Assembly: GCA_030428705.1 (NCBI GenBank)
Contig: JAUIDI010000001.1
Location: 124,001 to 188,000 of the forward strand
Direction of reading: 5' to 3'
Source: Bacteroidia bacterium
GTDB lineage: Bacteria; Bacteroidota; Bacteroidia; Flavobacteriales; Flavobacteriaceae
Length of the DNA stretch: 64,000 nt
Shown: piece by piece, positions 18,288 to 27,713 of the stretch
Position numbering within the stretch: the first letter of the stretch is position 1
Layout of the letters: every line of letters starts with the position of its first letter
Translations under genes and position numbers: made by a program
The notes under the pieces: generated by a model
What the model was told of the DNA's origin: nothing
Databases searched by the model: none
What the model saw: the letters and a program-made list of their open reading frames with translations, nothing else

Positions 18288-19732
18288 AGGTCGGCGTTCT
18301 TCTTGAATTGCTTTAATTCGGTCGCTTCAGGCATTTTTTTATAATAGGAATCCAACGGAAAACAGCCCGAGATCATTCCTATTCTGGGTGCGGTCGTACA
18401 ATCTGAAAAAGTCCTGCAAATACTACCCCGAACCAATGTTTTGCCATTTAAAATATCTTCCGGCATATTCGGATAACTCAATACCATTCTTCCCAAACCA
18501 ACAAAATCGGCGGCATTTTCCTCGATAACCGCTTCGGCAACATGGGGAAGCCATTCCTGAAGGTACGAATAGGCCGATCCAACGATTACCAAGTTAGGAA
18601 ACTTCTTTTTGATTTCCTCGGTGATACGTATTTGCCTGGAAACACCCACAAGCGGATCTTCAGGAGGTAAATAACCGTCGGAAGGCGGAAAGATGGCCGG
18701 CCGCTGAATATGGGGAACGTAATATGGGCTTCCCGCAGTAATGCAAACCAATTCAATGCCCAGTTCCTCGAATCGGCCCAGCATCTCGAAAACTTCGGTC
18801 AGATCGATACCGGTACCGGTGGAATCTCCTCCAAAAGCTTCGTTATACGGTTGATCGGTCGCTTCGGGAATGCCGATATTCGATCCGTCTTTCTTATAGG
18901 GGATAAAGTCAAAAGCACTCAATCGCACGGCTACAGGAATATTACTTGTCGCCCGAATACCTTCCACGATTGAAGTCAAGAAACGCATTCTATTCTCAAT
19001 GGAACCACCATATTTTCCAGGTCTGTTCCTGGCACTGAGAAACTCATGGCCCAGATAACCGTGACAGTGTTTAATGTCTACAAACTGAAAGCCGGCTTCT
19101 TTGGCAAGACCTGCAGCGGTCACAAAATCCTTCACCAATTCATCGATTTCGGCATCGGTCATCACTTTGTGGTTTTCCGACAAGTCGAATTTTTTGTCAA
19201 GTATGGAATGTCTATAAATCGTTTTGGGCTTTCTGACCCTATCGGGATCGGGTATGGCAAACCGGCCCGAATGGGTCAATTGAAGACCTATCAACAAATC
19301 TGAAGATGTGCCGAACTTTTCTTCATGATCCGAAACCAAGTTCGCATATAGATCCTTAAAGGCACCTAGATTTTTTTCGTTGATAAGCAATTGGTTCGGG
19401 TTCGCCCGCCCTTCATGACGTACGGCAACGGCCTCACACCCCCACAACAGTTTGGCCCCGCTAATGGCAAAATTATGCCACCTTCTTTTTGTCAAATCCG
19501 TGGGAAGGCCGTCATGTGTGCCATCCCATCCCTCCATCGGTAGAATGCAGAATCGATTGCCAATGGTTTGGCCCGATTTCATGGTAAAGGGTCGGCCAAG
19601 GGACAATGATCTTTCGGAACTCAGATTCTGCTTGAAAGGGATTTCGACCTTGAGATTTTCCAAATGGGACAAGAAAATCTCGGCGGATTTCAACTGGGCG
19701 ACTCGTGTAAATCTTGGTTTTGCTTTGGCCAT
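18284..19732 (-). CDS. NADH:flavin oxidoreductase (old yellow enzyme family)
   Basis: 482 residues. Contains the FMN-binding TIM barrel of the OYE family (ILPMEGWDG, LQLTHSGR, HCHGYLGHEFLSARNRP, VGLGRMVL). The C-terminal tail keeps cysteines spaced C-x5-C-x11-C (CRTFSDC...GC), close to the last three cysteines of the 4Fe-4S site in 2,4-dienoyl-CoA-reductase-type members, but the FAD/NAD domain of that class is absent. It may reduce an enone-like or unsaturated sugar intermediate. Operon position is between the GH88-like hydrolase (1 base gap) and the SDR (4-base overlap). Confidence 0.8.
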   Translation of the reverse strand: MAKAKPRFTRVAQLKSAEIFLSHLENLKVEIPFKQNLSSERSLSLGRPFTMKSGQTIGNRFCILPMEGWDGTHDGLPTDLTKRRWHNFAISGAKLLWGCEAVAVRHEGRANPNQLLINEKNLGAFKDLYANLVSDHEEKFGTSSDLLIGLQLTHSGRFAIPDPDRVRKPKTIYRHSILDKKFDLSENHKVMTDAEIDELVKDFVTAAGLAKEAGFQFVDIKHCHGYLGHEFLSARNRPGKYGGSIENRMRFLTSIVEGIRATSNIPVAVRLSAFDFIPYKKDGSNIGIPEATDQPYNEAFGGDSTGTGIDLTEVFEMLGRFEELGIELVCITAGSPYYVPHIQRPAIFPPSDGYLPPEDPLVGVSRQIRITEEIKKKFPNLVIVGSAYSYLQEWLPHVAEAVIEENAADFVGLGRMVLSYPNMPEDILNGKTLVRGSICRTFSDCTTAPRIGMISGCFPLDSYYKKMPEATELKQFKKNADL

Positions 19733-19733
19733 T

Positions 19734-21116
19734 CTAAGTATTTATGCCTTTGTAAAAGGTGTAATAAGATTCTCCTTTGATGATTCCGTTCAAATAATGG
19801 GCCAGTTCGCGGGCATGATAATCGCCCCACATGCAGGCCTCTCCACAGGGAATTTTACTGTCTTCAGGGATATGGTCCCAACCATTGGGCCGATGATAGA
19901 TGCTGTGCAGAATCAATCCTTGGTGATTCAAATCGGAACTTAGATAGGGTTCATCGAACAAAGTGTCGACCACCGTCAATCCTGCCGACCAATATTTTTC
20001 AGCTTCGGAAGATTTCTTGTTTCTTAGATAATTTCCCAAACGCAACAGGCCCTGCGCGCCAATGGCGGCTGCGGAACTGTCAATGGGTTCATGTTCATTG
20101 AACGGATCCGAATTTTTTTCTCTCCAATCGGGCAAGTTGTCCAATCCGGGAGCGCCTGTATCCCAATAGGGAATACCGTCCAATGCCGTATTTTCGATAT
20201 AGAAATCGCATGTAGCCTTTGCAGCCTTGAAAAGGGATTCTTCCAAATATGCTTTTCCGCCAAGTTCGTCAAGTTCAGGTAGGTTAACTTGACTTTGCAA
20301 GAATTCCAATTGCTCGGCAAAGCCCAACATGGCCCAACTCAGTCCACGCGTCCATGTTGAAAATCCGCTATAACCCTGCTGTGTAGAGGGAGACCGAAAG
20401 TTTCCATCATTGGTGTTAAAAATGGCTTCATGTGCTGTACGTCCCCAAACATCGTAAATGTCGCGGCCTTCGCCGTAATAAATGGAATATTTGGCCGTTG
20501 CCAAGGCATGTTGATAGGCTCTTTTCAACAAATTGACCTTAATATCGTTTTCTCCCGAGGAATGATGTTTGAGCAAATACCCGGCAACCAAGATTCTAAT
20601 GGTACGGATGGTGTCAACGAACAGCGAATGTGGCCCGTTGAAGGAATAGATAAAACCGCCTTCGGGGATTGATGTCCACCGTTGTGCCTGTACGGAAGCG
20701 GAAAGCTTCAATGCAAGGATGCAAAACTCCTTTAGCCAGTTATCCTCAGGAATTTTACCTTCGTTCATTAATCGCAACAGGTTTCCGTAAGTACTTAGGT
20801 TATTGAACCCGTGATCGTGAACCCCAAAATGGCTTACATGCGAGGTCATTTTGGTCTTAATATTTTCTATGGCAAGATTTAAAAAGTAAGTATCGTCAGA
20901 AGCCTCATATTGAAAAAGTTCCGACCCGAATTGAAAACCTTGCGTCCAGTCGGTCCAGCTTCTAGGCTCGTATTTTCCATTTACGGTCACCACGGGAGAG
21001 CCGATGGATTCCTTTAGCGAAGTGGTCATATTCTTGATCTTGGCACTGGAATACGACCATAGTTTGTTGGTTTTTTCAGAGAGATGCCCGGGTTCGAGTC
21101 GTGTATTTATGTTCAT
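19734..21116 (-). CDS. GH88-like unsaturated uronyl hydrolase
   Basis: 460 residues with a six-hairpin (alpha6/alpha6) type sequence. Residues D101 (in VHDHGF) and D168 (in LFVDTI) correspond to the two catalytic Asp of GH88 unsaturated glucuronyl hydrolases (D88 and D149, similar spacing). Further family features are TWTRGLSWAMLGF, PIDSSAAAIGAQGLL and CMWGDYHARELA near the C-terminus. GH88 enzymes hydrate the unsaturated uronic acid left by polysaccharide lyases. There is no signal peptide, so it works on imported oligosaccharides in the cytoplasm. Second gene of the operon after the RhaM-type mutarotase. Confidence 0.75.
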   Translation of the reverse strand: MNINTRLEPGHLSEKTNKLWSYSSAKIKNMTTSLKESIGSPVVTVNGKYEPRSWTDWTQGFQFGSELFQYEASDDTYFLNLAIENIKTKMTSHVSHFGVHDHGFNNLSTYGNLLRLMNEGKIPEDNWLKEFCILALKLSASVQAQRWTSIPEGGFIYSFNGPHSLFVDTIRTIRILVAGYLLKHHSSGENDIKVNLLKRAYQHALATAKYSIYYGEGRDIYDVWGRTAHEAIFNTNDGNFRSPSTQQGYSGFSTWTRGLSWAMLGFAEQLEFLQSQVNLPELDELGGKAYLEESLFKAAKATCDFYIENTALDGIPYWDTGAPGLDNLPDWREKNSDPFNEHEPIDSSAAAIGAQGLLRLGNYLRNKKSSEAEKYWSAGLTVVDTLFDEPYLSSDLNHQGLILHSIYHRPNGWDHIPEDSKIPCGEACMWGDYHARELAHYLNGIIKGESYYTFYKGINT

Positions 21117-21167
21117 GCTTGGTTGACTTTCTTTAGTTGCTTTGTCGGCCGATAACCAAATGTCATC

Positions 21168-21503
21168 TTAAGCTTTAAAATCAAATACTTTTTTCAATGG
21201 CAGCCATTTTTCCCCAGGTCGGGCAACGGGCAGGGCTTGTTGATAATTCCACATCAAGGTTTCCCATTCCTGAACTTTTTGATTATCGGCATCCATTTTC
21301 GCTTTTTTATCGAACGAAAACCAATCTTCAACCTCGATCAGCATTACCAAACGATTGGCGATACGGTAGATTTCCATATGTACAATTCCAGAATCCCGTA
21401 AGCTATCCAGTACTTCAGGCCATACATTTCTGTGGTATTCATCATACTTTTCTATCAATTCGGGGTCGTTTTTCAGGTCTAGGGCGAGACAATGTTTTTT
21501 CAC
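21168..21503 (-). CDS. rhaM: L-rhamnose mutarotase family protein
   Basis: 111 residues, full length for the RhaM family (about 105 residues), starting at a GTG. Conserved features are KYDEYHRNVWPEVLDSL near the N-terminus, with the catalytic-site His, followed by MEIYRIANRLVMLIEVED and a W-rich C-terminus (WETLMWNYQQALP). RhaM converts alpha- and beta-anomers of L-rhamnose; related proteins act on L-fucose. It starts the operon that continues into the GH88-like gene and diverges from uxuA. Confidence 0.8.
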   Translation of the reverse strand: MKKHCLALDLKNDPELIEKYDEYHRNVWPEVLDSLRDSGIVHMEIYRIANRLVMLIEVEDWFSFDKKAKMDADNQKVQEWETLMWNYQQALPVARPGEKWLPLKKVFDFKA

Positions 21504-21612
21504 GTGTTTAAATTTTAGTTGATCAATTGATAATAATCCTAAATTATGAAATTCGGAATCTCGATAGCCATCGGGATGACCACTATGTTCCGTTATTAAA
21601 TTTTCTTAAAAA

Positions 21613-21629
21613 TCTCTTTTGAAAAGAGA
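21613..21629. promoter_or_regulatory. perfect palindrome in the rhaM/uxuA intergenic region
   Basis: TCTCTTTTGAAAAGAGA is a perfect 8+1+8 palindrome located roughly in the middle of the 291-base divergent region. Its symmetry and location are those of an operator for a dimeric regulator, but no regulator gene is adjacent. A second short palindrome, ATCAATTGAT, lies at 21522-21531 close to the rhaM start. The rest of the 21504-21794 gap is A+T-rich and shows no gene. Confidence 0.4.
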
Positions 21630-21794
21630 ACTTTAAATAGTCCGTTAAGGTATGAATATAACAAAGTTTTACATCTATTTGATTATGAAGTAAAAATTTG
21701 GGGCTAAACTAACAATTTCGTAATCTAGTGACCTTTAATGGGCGGTAATATCAATTTTAAAAAAATATCACCGAGAACCCCTAAGCATTATGAA

Positions 21795-22955
21795 ATGATA
21801 GAAACGTTTAGATGGTTTGGTAAAACAGATCCAGTCAGTTTAAGTTATATCAAACAAACGGGGGCCAGTGGGGTGGTAACGGCATTACATCATATGCCGA
21901 ACGGCGAGGTCTGGCAAATCGATGAGATTCAAAAAGTCAAAAATGAAATAATGGCCGCCGATCTTGACTGGGCCTTTATCGAAAGCATCCCCATTCATGA
22001 AAATATAAAGCTGCGAACGGGCGATTACCTACAACGGATCGATAACTATAAAAGGAGCCTTGAGAATGTTGCGGCGTGTGGTGTAAAGAACGTGTGTTAC
22101 AACTTTATGCCCGTTCTAGATTGGACACGTACCCAACTCCATTGGCCCCTTAAAAATGGAGGCACCGCCTTGCGGTTCGATAAAGTCGATATGGCAATTT
22201 TTGAATTCTATATTTTAAAGCGGAAGGGAGCGGAAAACGATTATACGGCCGAGGTATTGCAAAGTGCCGAGAACCGTTTTTCGAAGATGACGAACGAAGA
22301 AAAGCAAGAACTTCAAGACAATGTTTTGATGGGTCTTCCCGGTACAGTCGACGACTTGACGATTCCCGTTTTTAAGAACATGATCGCTGCCTATGAAGGT
22401 ATTACCCATGACGACCTTAAGTCGAACCTTTCCTATTTCTTGAACGAGGTTATTCCCGTTGCTGAGGAAAACGGGATCAAGATGGCCATCCATCCCGACG
22501 ACCCACCTTTCGATATCATGGGGTTGCCGAGAATTATTAAATCGGAAGCCGATCTCGATGATTTGATAGATTTTATCGATAGCCCTTCCAACGGAATAAC
22601 ATTCTGTACGGGTTCTTTAGGGGCAAACCCCAAGAATGACCTACCCGCGATGATACGAAAATTTGCCGACCACATTCATTTTCTACACCTCAGAAATGTC
22701 AGACGTGAGGAAGATGGAAGTTTTTACGAAGACAACCATTTAGAGGGTTCTTCCGATATGTATGCGATAGTAGAGGCTGTACTTGAAGTTGAAGATAATA
22801 GAGGTGTTGAATTACCGATGCGACCAGATCATGGCCACCAAATCTTGCATGATCTGAATACAAAAAATGCATATTCAGGCTATACAGCCATAGGTCGATT
22901 AAAAGGATTGGCCGAGATTCGAGGGCTGGCATTGGGGATTTCGAAAAGTAGATAA
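21795..22955 (+). CDS. uxuA: D-mannonate dehydratase
   Basis: Uses manganese or iron to dehydrate D-mannonate to 2-keto-3-deoxy-gluconate in glucuronate catabolism. The N-terminus ETFRWFGKTDPVSL, the GASGVVTALHHMPNGEVW block, and the C-terminal HLEGSSDMY and MRPDHGHQ motifs (metal ligands) are those of UxuA; length is about 386 residues. I prefer the ATG at 21795 because family alignments begin here; an in-frame ATG at 21738 would add 19 residues. First gene of the plus-strand operon with a sodium symporter. Confidence 0.9.
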   Translation: MIETFRWFGKTDPVSLSYIKQTGASGVVTALHHMPNGEVWQIDEIQKVKNEIMAADLDWAFIESIPIHENIKLRTGDYLQRIDNYKRSLENVAACGVKNVCYNFMPVLDWTRTQLHWPLKNGGTALRFDKVDMAIFEFYILKRKGAENDYTAEVLQSAENRFSKMTNEEKQELQDNVLMGLPGTVDDLTIPVFKNMIAAYEGITHDDLKSNLSYFLNEVIPVAEENGIKMAIHPDDPPFDIMGLPRIIKSEADLDDLIDFIDSPSNGITFCTGSLGANPKNDLPAMIRKFADHIHFLHLRNVRREEDGSFYEDNHLEGSSDMYAIVEAVLEVEDNRGVELPMRPDHGHQILHDLNTKNAYSGYTAIGRLKGLAEIRGLALGISKSR

Positions 22956-23000
22956 TCTATTAACCATGTGCCGTTTATCATTTAACAACTGACCGTCATT

Positions 23001-24626
23001 ATGAAAGGACTTGATACAATAGATTGGGTAGTAATCGTTGGGTATTTTTTGATTCTACTAGGTGTGGCATGGTGGGTCATCATGCAAAAACAAAAAAATA
23101 CCGAAGACTATTTTCTGGCCGGAAGAAACATTGGCTGGTTCGTGGTCGGCGCATCGATATTCGCTTCTAATATTGGATCGGAACATGTCGTTGGCCTGGC
23201 CGGAAACGGTGCAGGGGACAAGATGCCCTTGTTGATTTACGAACTCCACGCCTGGATCGTGCTTATGTTAGGTTGGGTTTTCCTTCCGTTTTATGCGAGA
23301 AGTGGGGTTTTCACGATGCCGGAATTTCTGGAAAAACGGTTCGATGCCCGATCTAGATGGGTACTTTCCGTGGTTTCCTTGATTGCCTATATTCTGACCA
23401 AGGTTTCGGTAACTATATATGCCGGTGGGGTAGTGGTCTCGGCCTTATTGGGTATTCCGTTTTGGATCGGTGCGGTAGCAACCGTTGCCCTTACCGGGGT
23501 GTACACCGTTCTAGGAGGTATGCGTGCCGTGGTCTATACGGAGACCATTCAGGCCGTTATTTTGGTGTTGGGAGCCGGAGTATTGACATTTATCGGCCTG
23601 GATGCCGTTGGTGGATGGGGCGAATTGAAAGCAACCATCGGTACCGACTATTTTAATATGTGGCGTCCGAATTCAGATCCCGACTATCCTTGGCTGCCCT
23701 TATTTATTACCAGTACCATCGTAGGTATTTGGTATTGGTGTACCGACCAGGTAATCGTACAGCGGGTATTGACCGCGAAAAATATTAAAGAAGGAAGACG
23801 TGGAAGCATTTTTGGGGCCTTGTTGAAATTAATGCCGGTCTTTCTTTTTTTGGTTCCCGGAATAATTGCGCTAGGACTGAAAATGCAGGGAAAATTAGAT
23901 TGGAACAGTCCAGATGAGGCTTTTCCAGTTTTAATGAGCAATCTATTGCCTTCGGGTTTGCGCGGATTGGTGGCCGCCGGACTTTTGGCCGCTTTGATGA
24001 GTTCGTTGGCCTCGGTCTTCAATTCATGCTCGACCTTGTTTACCTTGGATATTTACAAAAAACTAAGACCTAATAAACCCGAAGAACAATTGGTAAGAAC
24101 GGGAAGGATAGCTACTTTTTTTGTTGTAGGATTAGGGTTGTTGTGGATTCCTATCATTTCACGTTTATCCGATGGCCTTTATGAGTATTTGCAGAACGTC
24201 CAGGCCTATATTTCGCCACCGATCGCGGCCGTATTTCTATTGGGCATATTTTATAAGAGGATAAATGCCAACGGCGCCATCGCCACATTGGTCGGGGGGT
24301 TCATCATCGGATTCTCAAAATTGACACTTGAAATATTGAAGTCCGGTTTTTCAGAAGAAAGCTTCCTGTTCAACATCGCCGATATCAATTGGTTGGTCTT
24401 TGGGGCCTATTTCTTTGCTATCTGCGTTGCCATAGCTGTTTTGGTCAGCATGTTCTATCCGGCGCCTTCCCAGGCCCAGTTGGCCGGTTTGACTTTTGGT
24501 ACTGTAAGTGCCGAACAAAAGGCTGTGAACAAGTCAAGTTACAATGTTTGGGATATTGTTGCTTCGGTGGCCGTTGTTTTGATCGTGCTCTACATAATGG
24601 TTTCCTTTAGCACGTTGTCTTTGTAA
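23001..24626 (+). CDS. sodium/sugar symporter (SglT-like SSS family)
   Basis: 541 residues and about 14 hydrophobic helices. The N-terminal NTEDYFLAGRNIGWFVVGASIFASNIGSEH block and the PEFLEKRFDARSRW loop are strongly conserved in SGLT-type transporters; VLGGMRAVVYTETIQ and LAALMSSLASVFNSCSTLFTLDIYK follow. These symporters move glucose, galactose or related sugars with sodium. It starts 45 bases after uxuA, so it is probably co-transcribed. Confidence 0.88.
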   Translation: MKGLDTIDWVVIVGYFLILLGVAWWVIMQKQKNTEDYFLAGRNIGWFVVGASIFASNIGSEHVVGLAGNGAGDKMPLLIYELHAWIVLMLGWVFLPFYARSGVFTMPEFLEKRFDARSRWVLSVVSLIAYILTKVSVTIYAGGVVVSALLGIPFWIGAVATVALTGVYTVLGGMRAVVYTETIQAVILVLGAGVLTFIGLDAVGGWGELKATIGTDYFNMWRPNSDPDYPWLPLFITSTIVGIWYWCTDQVIVQRVLTAKNIKEGRRGSIFGALLKLMPVFLFLVPGIIALGLKMQGKLDWNSPDEAFPVLMSNLLPSGLRGLVAAGLLAALMSSLASVFNSCSTLFTLDIYKKLRPNKPEEQLVRTGRIATFFVVGLGLLWIPIISRLSDGLYEYLQNVQAYISPPIAAVFLLGIFYKRINANGAIATLVGGFIIGFSKLTLEILKSGFSEESFLFNIADINWLVFGAYFFAICVAIAVLVSMFYPAPSQAQLAGLTFGTVSAEQKAVNKSSYNVWDIVASVAVVLIVLYIMVSFSTLSL

Positions 24627-24757
24627 CAAGGCATTTTATGGGAGCGGGCATTCATATTAAATTGGTTAAAAAGTCATAACAAATATGATATAATCCTTAT
24701 ATTCACGAATCCAATAGTCTCAACTTAGAAAACTTAAATACAAATAAATTTGAAATA

Positions 24758-26107
24758 ATGAAAAATGAAAAACGAGCGGACCGGAACTCAGGTTCGAGCA
24801 AATCGAGAAGAACATTTGTAAAACAGACTGCATTGCTTTCAGGGGCGGCTGTTTTACCATCGTTCAAAATGAACGCGATGTACAATGTTTTCAATGAAAA
24901 GAAACTGAAGATCGCTTTGGTCGGATGTGGGGGAAGAGGTACCGGGGCTGCAGTACAGGCACTTCGGGCCGATGGAAATGTCGAATTGGTCGCTATGGCC
25001 GATGCATTTGAAGACCGTTTGAAAGGAAGCCTTGCCAATATTACCAAGGAGATGGGAGATATGGGCAAAGGAAAAATCAATGTAAAGACCGAGCATCAGT
25101 TTGTAGGTTTTGACGCCGCCCAAAAAGCGATGGACTTGGCCGATGTCGTCATATTGGCTACCCCACCGGGCTTTAGGCCACAACACTTTGAGTATGCTAT
25201 CAATAATGGCAAGCATGTTTTTATGGAAAAGCCAGTGGCCACAGACGTGCCTGGTGTACGAAAGGTCTTGGCGGCAGCGGAAAAAGCCAAAGCCAATAAG
25301 CTTAATGTAGTCGTTGGTCTGCAAAGACATTATCAAGATAATTATCTGGCGGCCATAGATCAGCTAAAGAAAGATGCCATCGGAAAGATAGTTTCAGGTC
25401 AGGTCTACTGGAACAGTGCCGGGGTATGGGTGCGTGAGCGTCAACCTGGGCAGACAGAGTTGGAATATCAAATGCGCAACTGGTATTATTTCAATTGGTT
25501 GTGTGGTGATCATATTTTAGAGCAGCATATTCATAATATAGACGTGGCAAACTGGTTTATTGGTGAATATCCAATTTCTGCTCAGGGTATGGGTGGTCGT
25601 CAAGTGCGTACAGGCAAGGATCATGGAGAAATATTCGACCACCATTTTGTGGAGTTCACTTATCCAAGTGGCGCGGTGATTGCCAGTCAATGTCGTCACC
25701 AACCAGAGACCATGAGCAGGGTTTCCGAATTTTTCCAAGGTACCAAGGGTACCGTATCGACAGAAGGTGACAATGCCACTTTAAAAGATTGGAGTGGTAA
25801 TGTTGTTTTCGAACACCGAGGAAAAGATGATCCGAATCCGTATCAAGTCGAGCATATCAAATTATTCGAATCGATCCGTAATGGCGGAGTGATATCCAAC
25901 GGCGAGTATGGCGCCAAAAGTACCATGACGGCTATATTGGGAAGAATGGCCACATATTCGGGCAAGGTAATTACTTGGGATGAGGCGATGAAATCGAACC
26001 TGGCCTTGGTGCCCGATAACCTTACTTGGGATTCACAGGCACCTGTACAACCTGATGCGGATGGCTGGTACAAAATACCGACCCCGGGTAAAACGGTAGT
26101 GCTTTAG
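24758..26107 (+). CDS. Tat-exported Gfo/Idh/MocA oxidoreductase
   Basis: 449 residues. A twin-arginine signal (SRRTFVKQTALLSGAAVLP) precedes a Rossmann domain with GCGGRG, an EKPVAT motif and the HNIDVANWF segment typical of secreted Bacteroidota/Planctomycete members. Members of this exported group may use a tightly bound NAD and act on glycosides in the periplasm; GH109-type glycosidases belong to the same fold, so hydrolase activity is a possible alternative. The next gene (sulfatase) starts about 17 bases downstream. Confidence 0.85.
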   Translation: MKNEKRADRNSGSSKSRRTFVKQTALLSGAAVLPSFKMNAMYNVFNEKKLKIALVGCGGRGTGAAVQALRADGNVELVAMADAFEDRLKGSLANITKEMGDMGKGKINVKTEHQFVGFDAAQKAMDLADVVILATPPGFRPQHFEYAINNGKHVFMEKPVATDVPGVRKVLAAAEKAKANKLNVVVGLQRHYQDNYLAAIDQLKKDAIGKIVSGQVYWNSAGVWVRERQPGQTELEYQMRNWYYFNWLCGDHILEQHIHNIDVANWFIGEYPISAQGMGGRQVRTGKDHGEIFDHHFVEFTYPSGAVIASQCRHQPETMSRVSEFFQGTKGTVSTEGDNATLKDWSGNVVFEHRGKDDPNPYQVEHIKLFESIRNGGVISNGEYGAKSTMTAILGRMATYSGKVITWDEAMKSNLALVPDNLTWDSQAPVQPDADGWYKIPTPGKTVVL

Positions 26108-26124
26108 AAGTGATAAATAAACAT

Positions 26125-27711
26125 ATGAAGTTACCATTATCAATGACATCCCTACTTTTGGTGGGGATGTTCTTTTTTTCATGTAAAGATAAATCCGAAA
26201 AGCAAGATGTTGCCGAGGAAACGCAAAAGCCGAATATTATCTATATCCTAGCGGATGATTTGGGCTATGCAGAGGTTGGGGCTTATGGACAAGATAAAAT
26301 AGAGACACCTAATATCGATGCCTTGGCCCAAGAAGGAATGTTGTTTACACAACACTATACCAGTGCGCCTGTCTGTGCCCCGGCACGCTACATGTTCTTG
26401 ACCGGTAAGCATGCCGGGCACGCCTATATCAGAGGCAATCATGAGTGGCGAGAGCGAGGAGATGTTTGGGACTATGTTAGTATGGCAAAGGATTCTACGC
26501 TTGAAGGACAAAAACCGATACCGGAAAACACCGTTACCCTTGGCCATCGATTACAAGAGGTCGGCTATACGACCGGCATCGTCGGAAAATGGGGGCTCGG
26601 GGCACCGCACACGAAATCGGTACCCAACGATATGGGCTTTGATTTCTTCTATGGTTATAACTGTCAAAGACAGGCACATACCTATTATCCCTTACATCTT
26701 TACAAGAATAGAAATCGGGTACATCTCGCAAACGATACGGTACCGCCGAATACCAAATTATCGAAAGGTGCCGACCCGAACGATCCGGAAAGTTATGCGG
26801 CCTACACCTTGACCGATTATTCGCCTAATCTGATGTTTAAAGAATTAACTGGCTTCGTTGAAGCGAATGGCGACAAACCTTTCTTTTTATATTGGGCGAC
26901 CCCGATTCCTCATGTTGCTATCCAAGCACCGCAAAAGTGGGTAGATTATTATGTCGAAAAGTTTGGGGAAGAACAACCTTATTTGGGCGAACGAGGCTAT
27001 TTCCCACATAAAAATCCAAGGGCCGGATATGCCGCGATGGTCTCCTATCTCGATGAGAATATCGGTAAGCTGGTACAACAACTCAAGGATAAGGGTATCT
27101 ATAAAAACACCTTGATAATTTTTACCTCTGACAATGGCCCGAGCTATGCAGGTGGTGCGGACCCTGAATTCTTTGAAAGCGCGAAGCCTTTTGATGGAAA
27201 GTATGGCAAAGGAAAGGGTTTTGTTTACGAAGGCGGCATTCGGGTACCGATGATTGCTTCATGGCCTGGTCATATCAAACCGGGTAGCAAGAGCGACCTT
27301 ATTTCGGCCCATTATGATATGTTGGCCACGTTCGGTGAAGTGGCCGGATATTATTCCGAACAGGAAAATACGGATGGTATAAGTATGCTTCCCACGTTGC
27401 TGTCAAAAGAAAGTCAACAAGTGCACGATTTCATGTATTGGGAGTTTCCCGAATACGGGGGGCAAGTTGCCATTAGAATGGGAGATTGGAAAGTGGTGCG
27501 ACAGAATTTGAAGAACGAAAAGGAAGATTCAACTTTAGAATTATACAATTTAAAGGACGATCCTACCGAAACAACAAATGTAGCCGAGTCCCATCCGGAT
27601 ATTATCGAAAAGGCCGTTGCAATTTTTGCCTCCCAACATAACGATGCAGAAGAAGAACGCTTTCGGATTCCTGCCGTTGAAAATGGCTTATTAGGGAACG
27701 TCGAAGAGTAA
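26125..27711 (+). CDS. S1-family sulfatase, lipoprotein
   Basis: 528 residues from the ATG at 26125 (the GTG at 26110 would only add five residues). Signal ends at lipobox Cys20. The formylglycine motif CAPARYMFLTG starts at C84 and fits C-x-P-x-R-x4-TG; metal-site residues are in ILADDLGYAE and later FTSDNGPS. It desulfates a sugar sulfate, probably on algal glycan. Activity needs conversion of C84 to formylglycine, and a formylglycine-generating enzyme gene lies 1.25 kb downstream. It ends 2 bases before the convergent mutarotase gene. Confidence 0.9.
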   Translation: MKLPLSMTSLLLVGMFFFSCKDKSEKQDVAEETQKPNIIYILADDLGYAEVGAYGQDKIETPNIDALAQEGMLFTQHYTSAPVCAPARYMFLTGKHAGHAYIRGNHEWRERGDVWDYVSMAKDSTLEGQKPIPENTVTLGHRLQEVGYTTGIVGKWGLGAPHTKSVPNDMGFDFFYGYNCQRQAHTYYPLHLYKNRNRVHLANDTVPPNTKLSKGADPNDPESYAAYTLTDYSPNLMFKELTGFVEANGDKPFFLYWATPIPHVAIQAPQKWVDYYVEKFGEEQPYLGERGYFPHKNPRAGYAAMVSYLDENIGKLVQQLKDKGIYKNTLIIFTSDNGPSYAGGADPEFFESAKPFDGKYGKGKGFVYEGGIRVPMIASWPGHIKPGSKSDLISAHYDMLATFGEVAGYYSEQENTDGISMLPTLLSKESQQVHDFMYWEFPEYGGQVAIRMGDWKVVRQNLKNEKEDSTLELYNLKDDPTETTNVAESHPDIIEKAVAIFASQHNDAEEERFRIPAVENGLLGNVEE

Positions 27712-27713
27712 GT

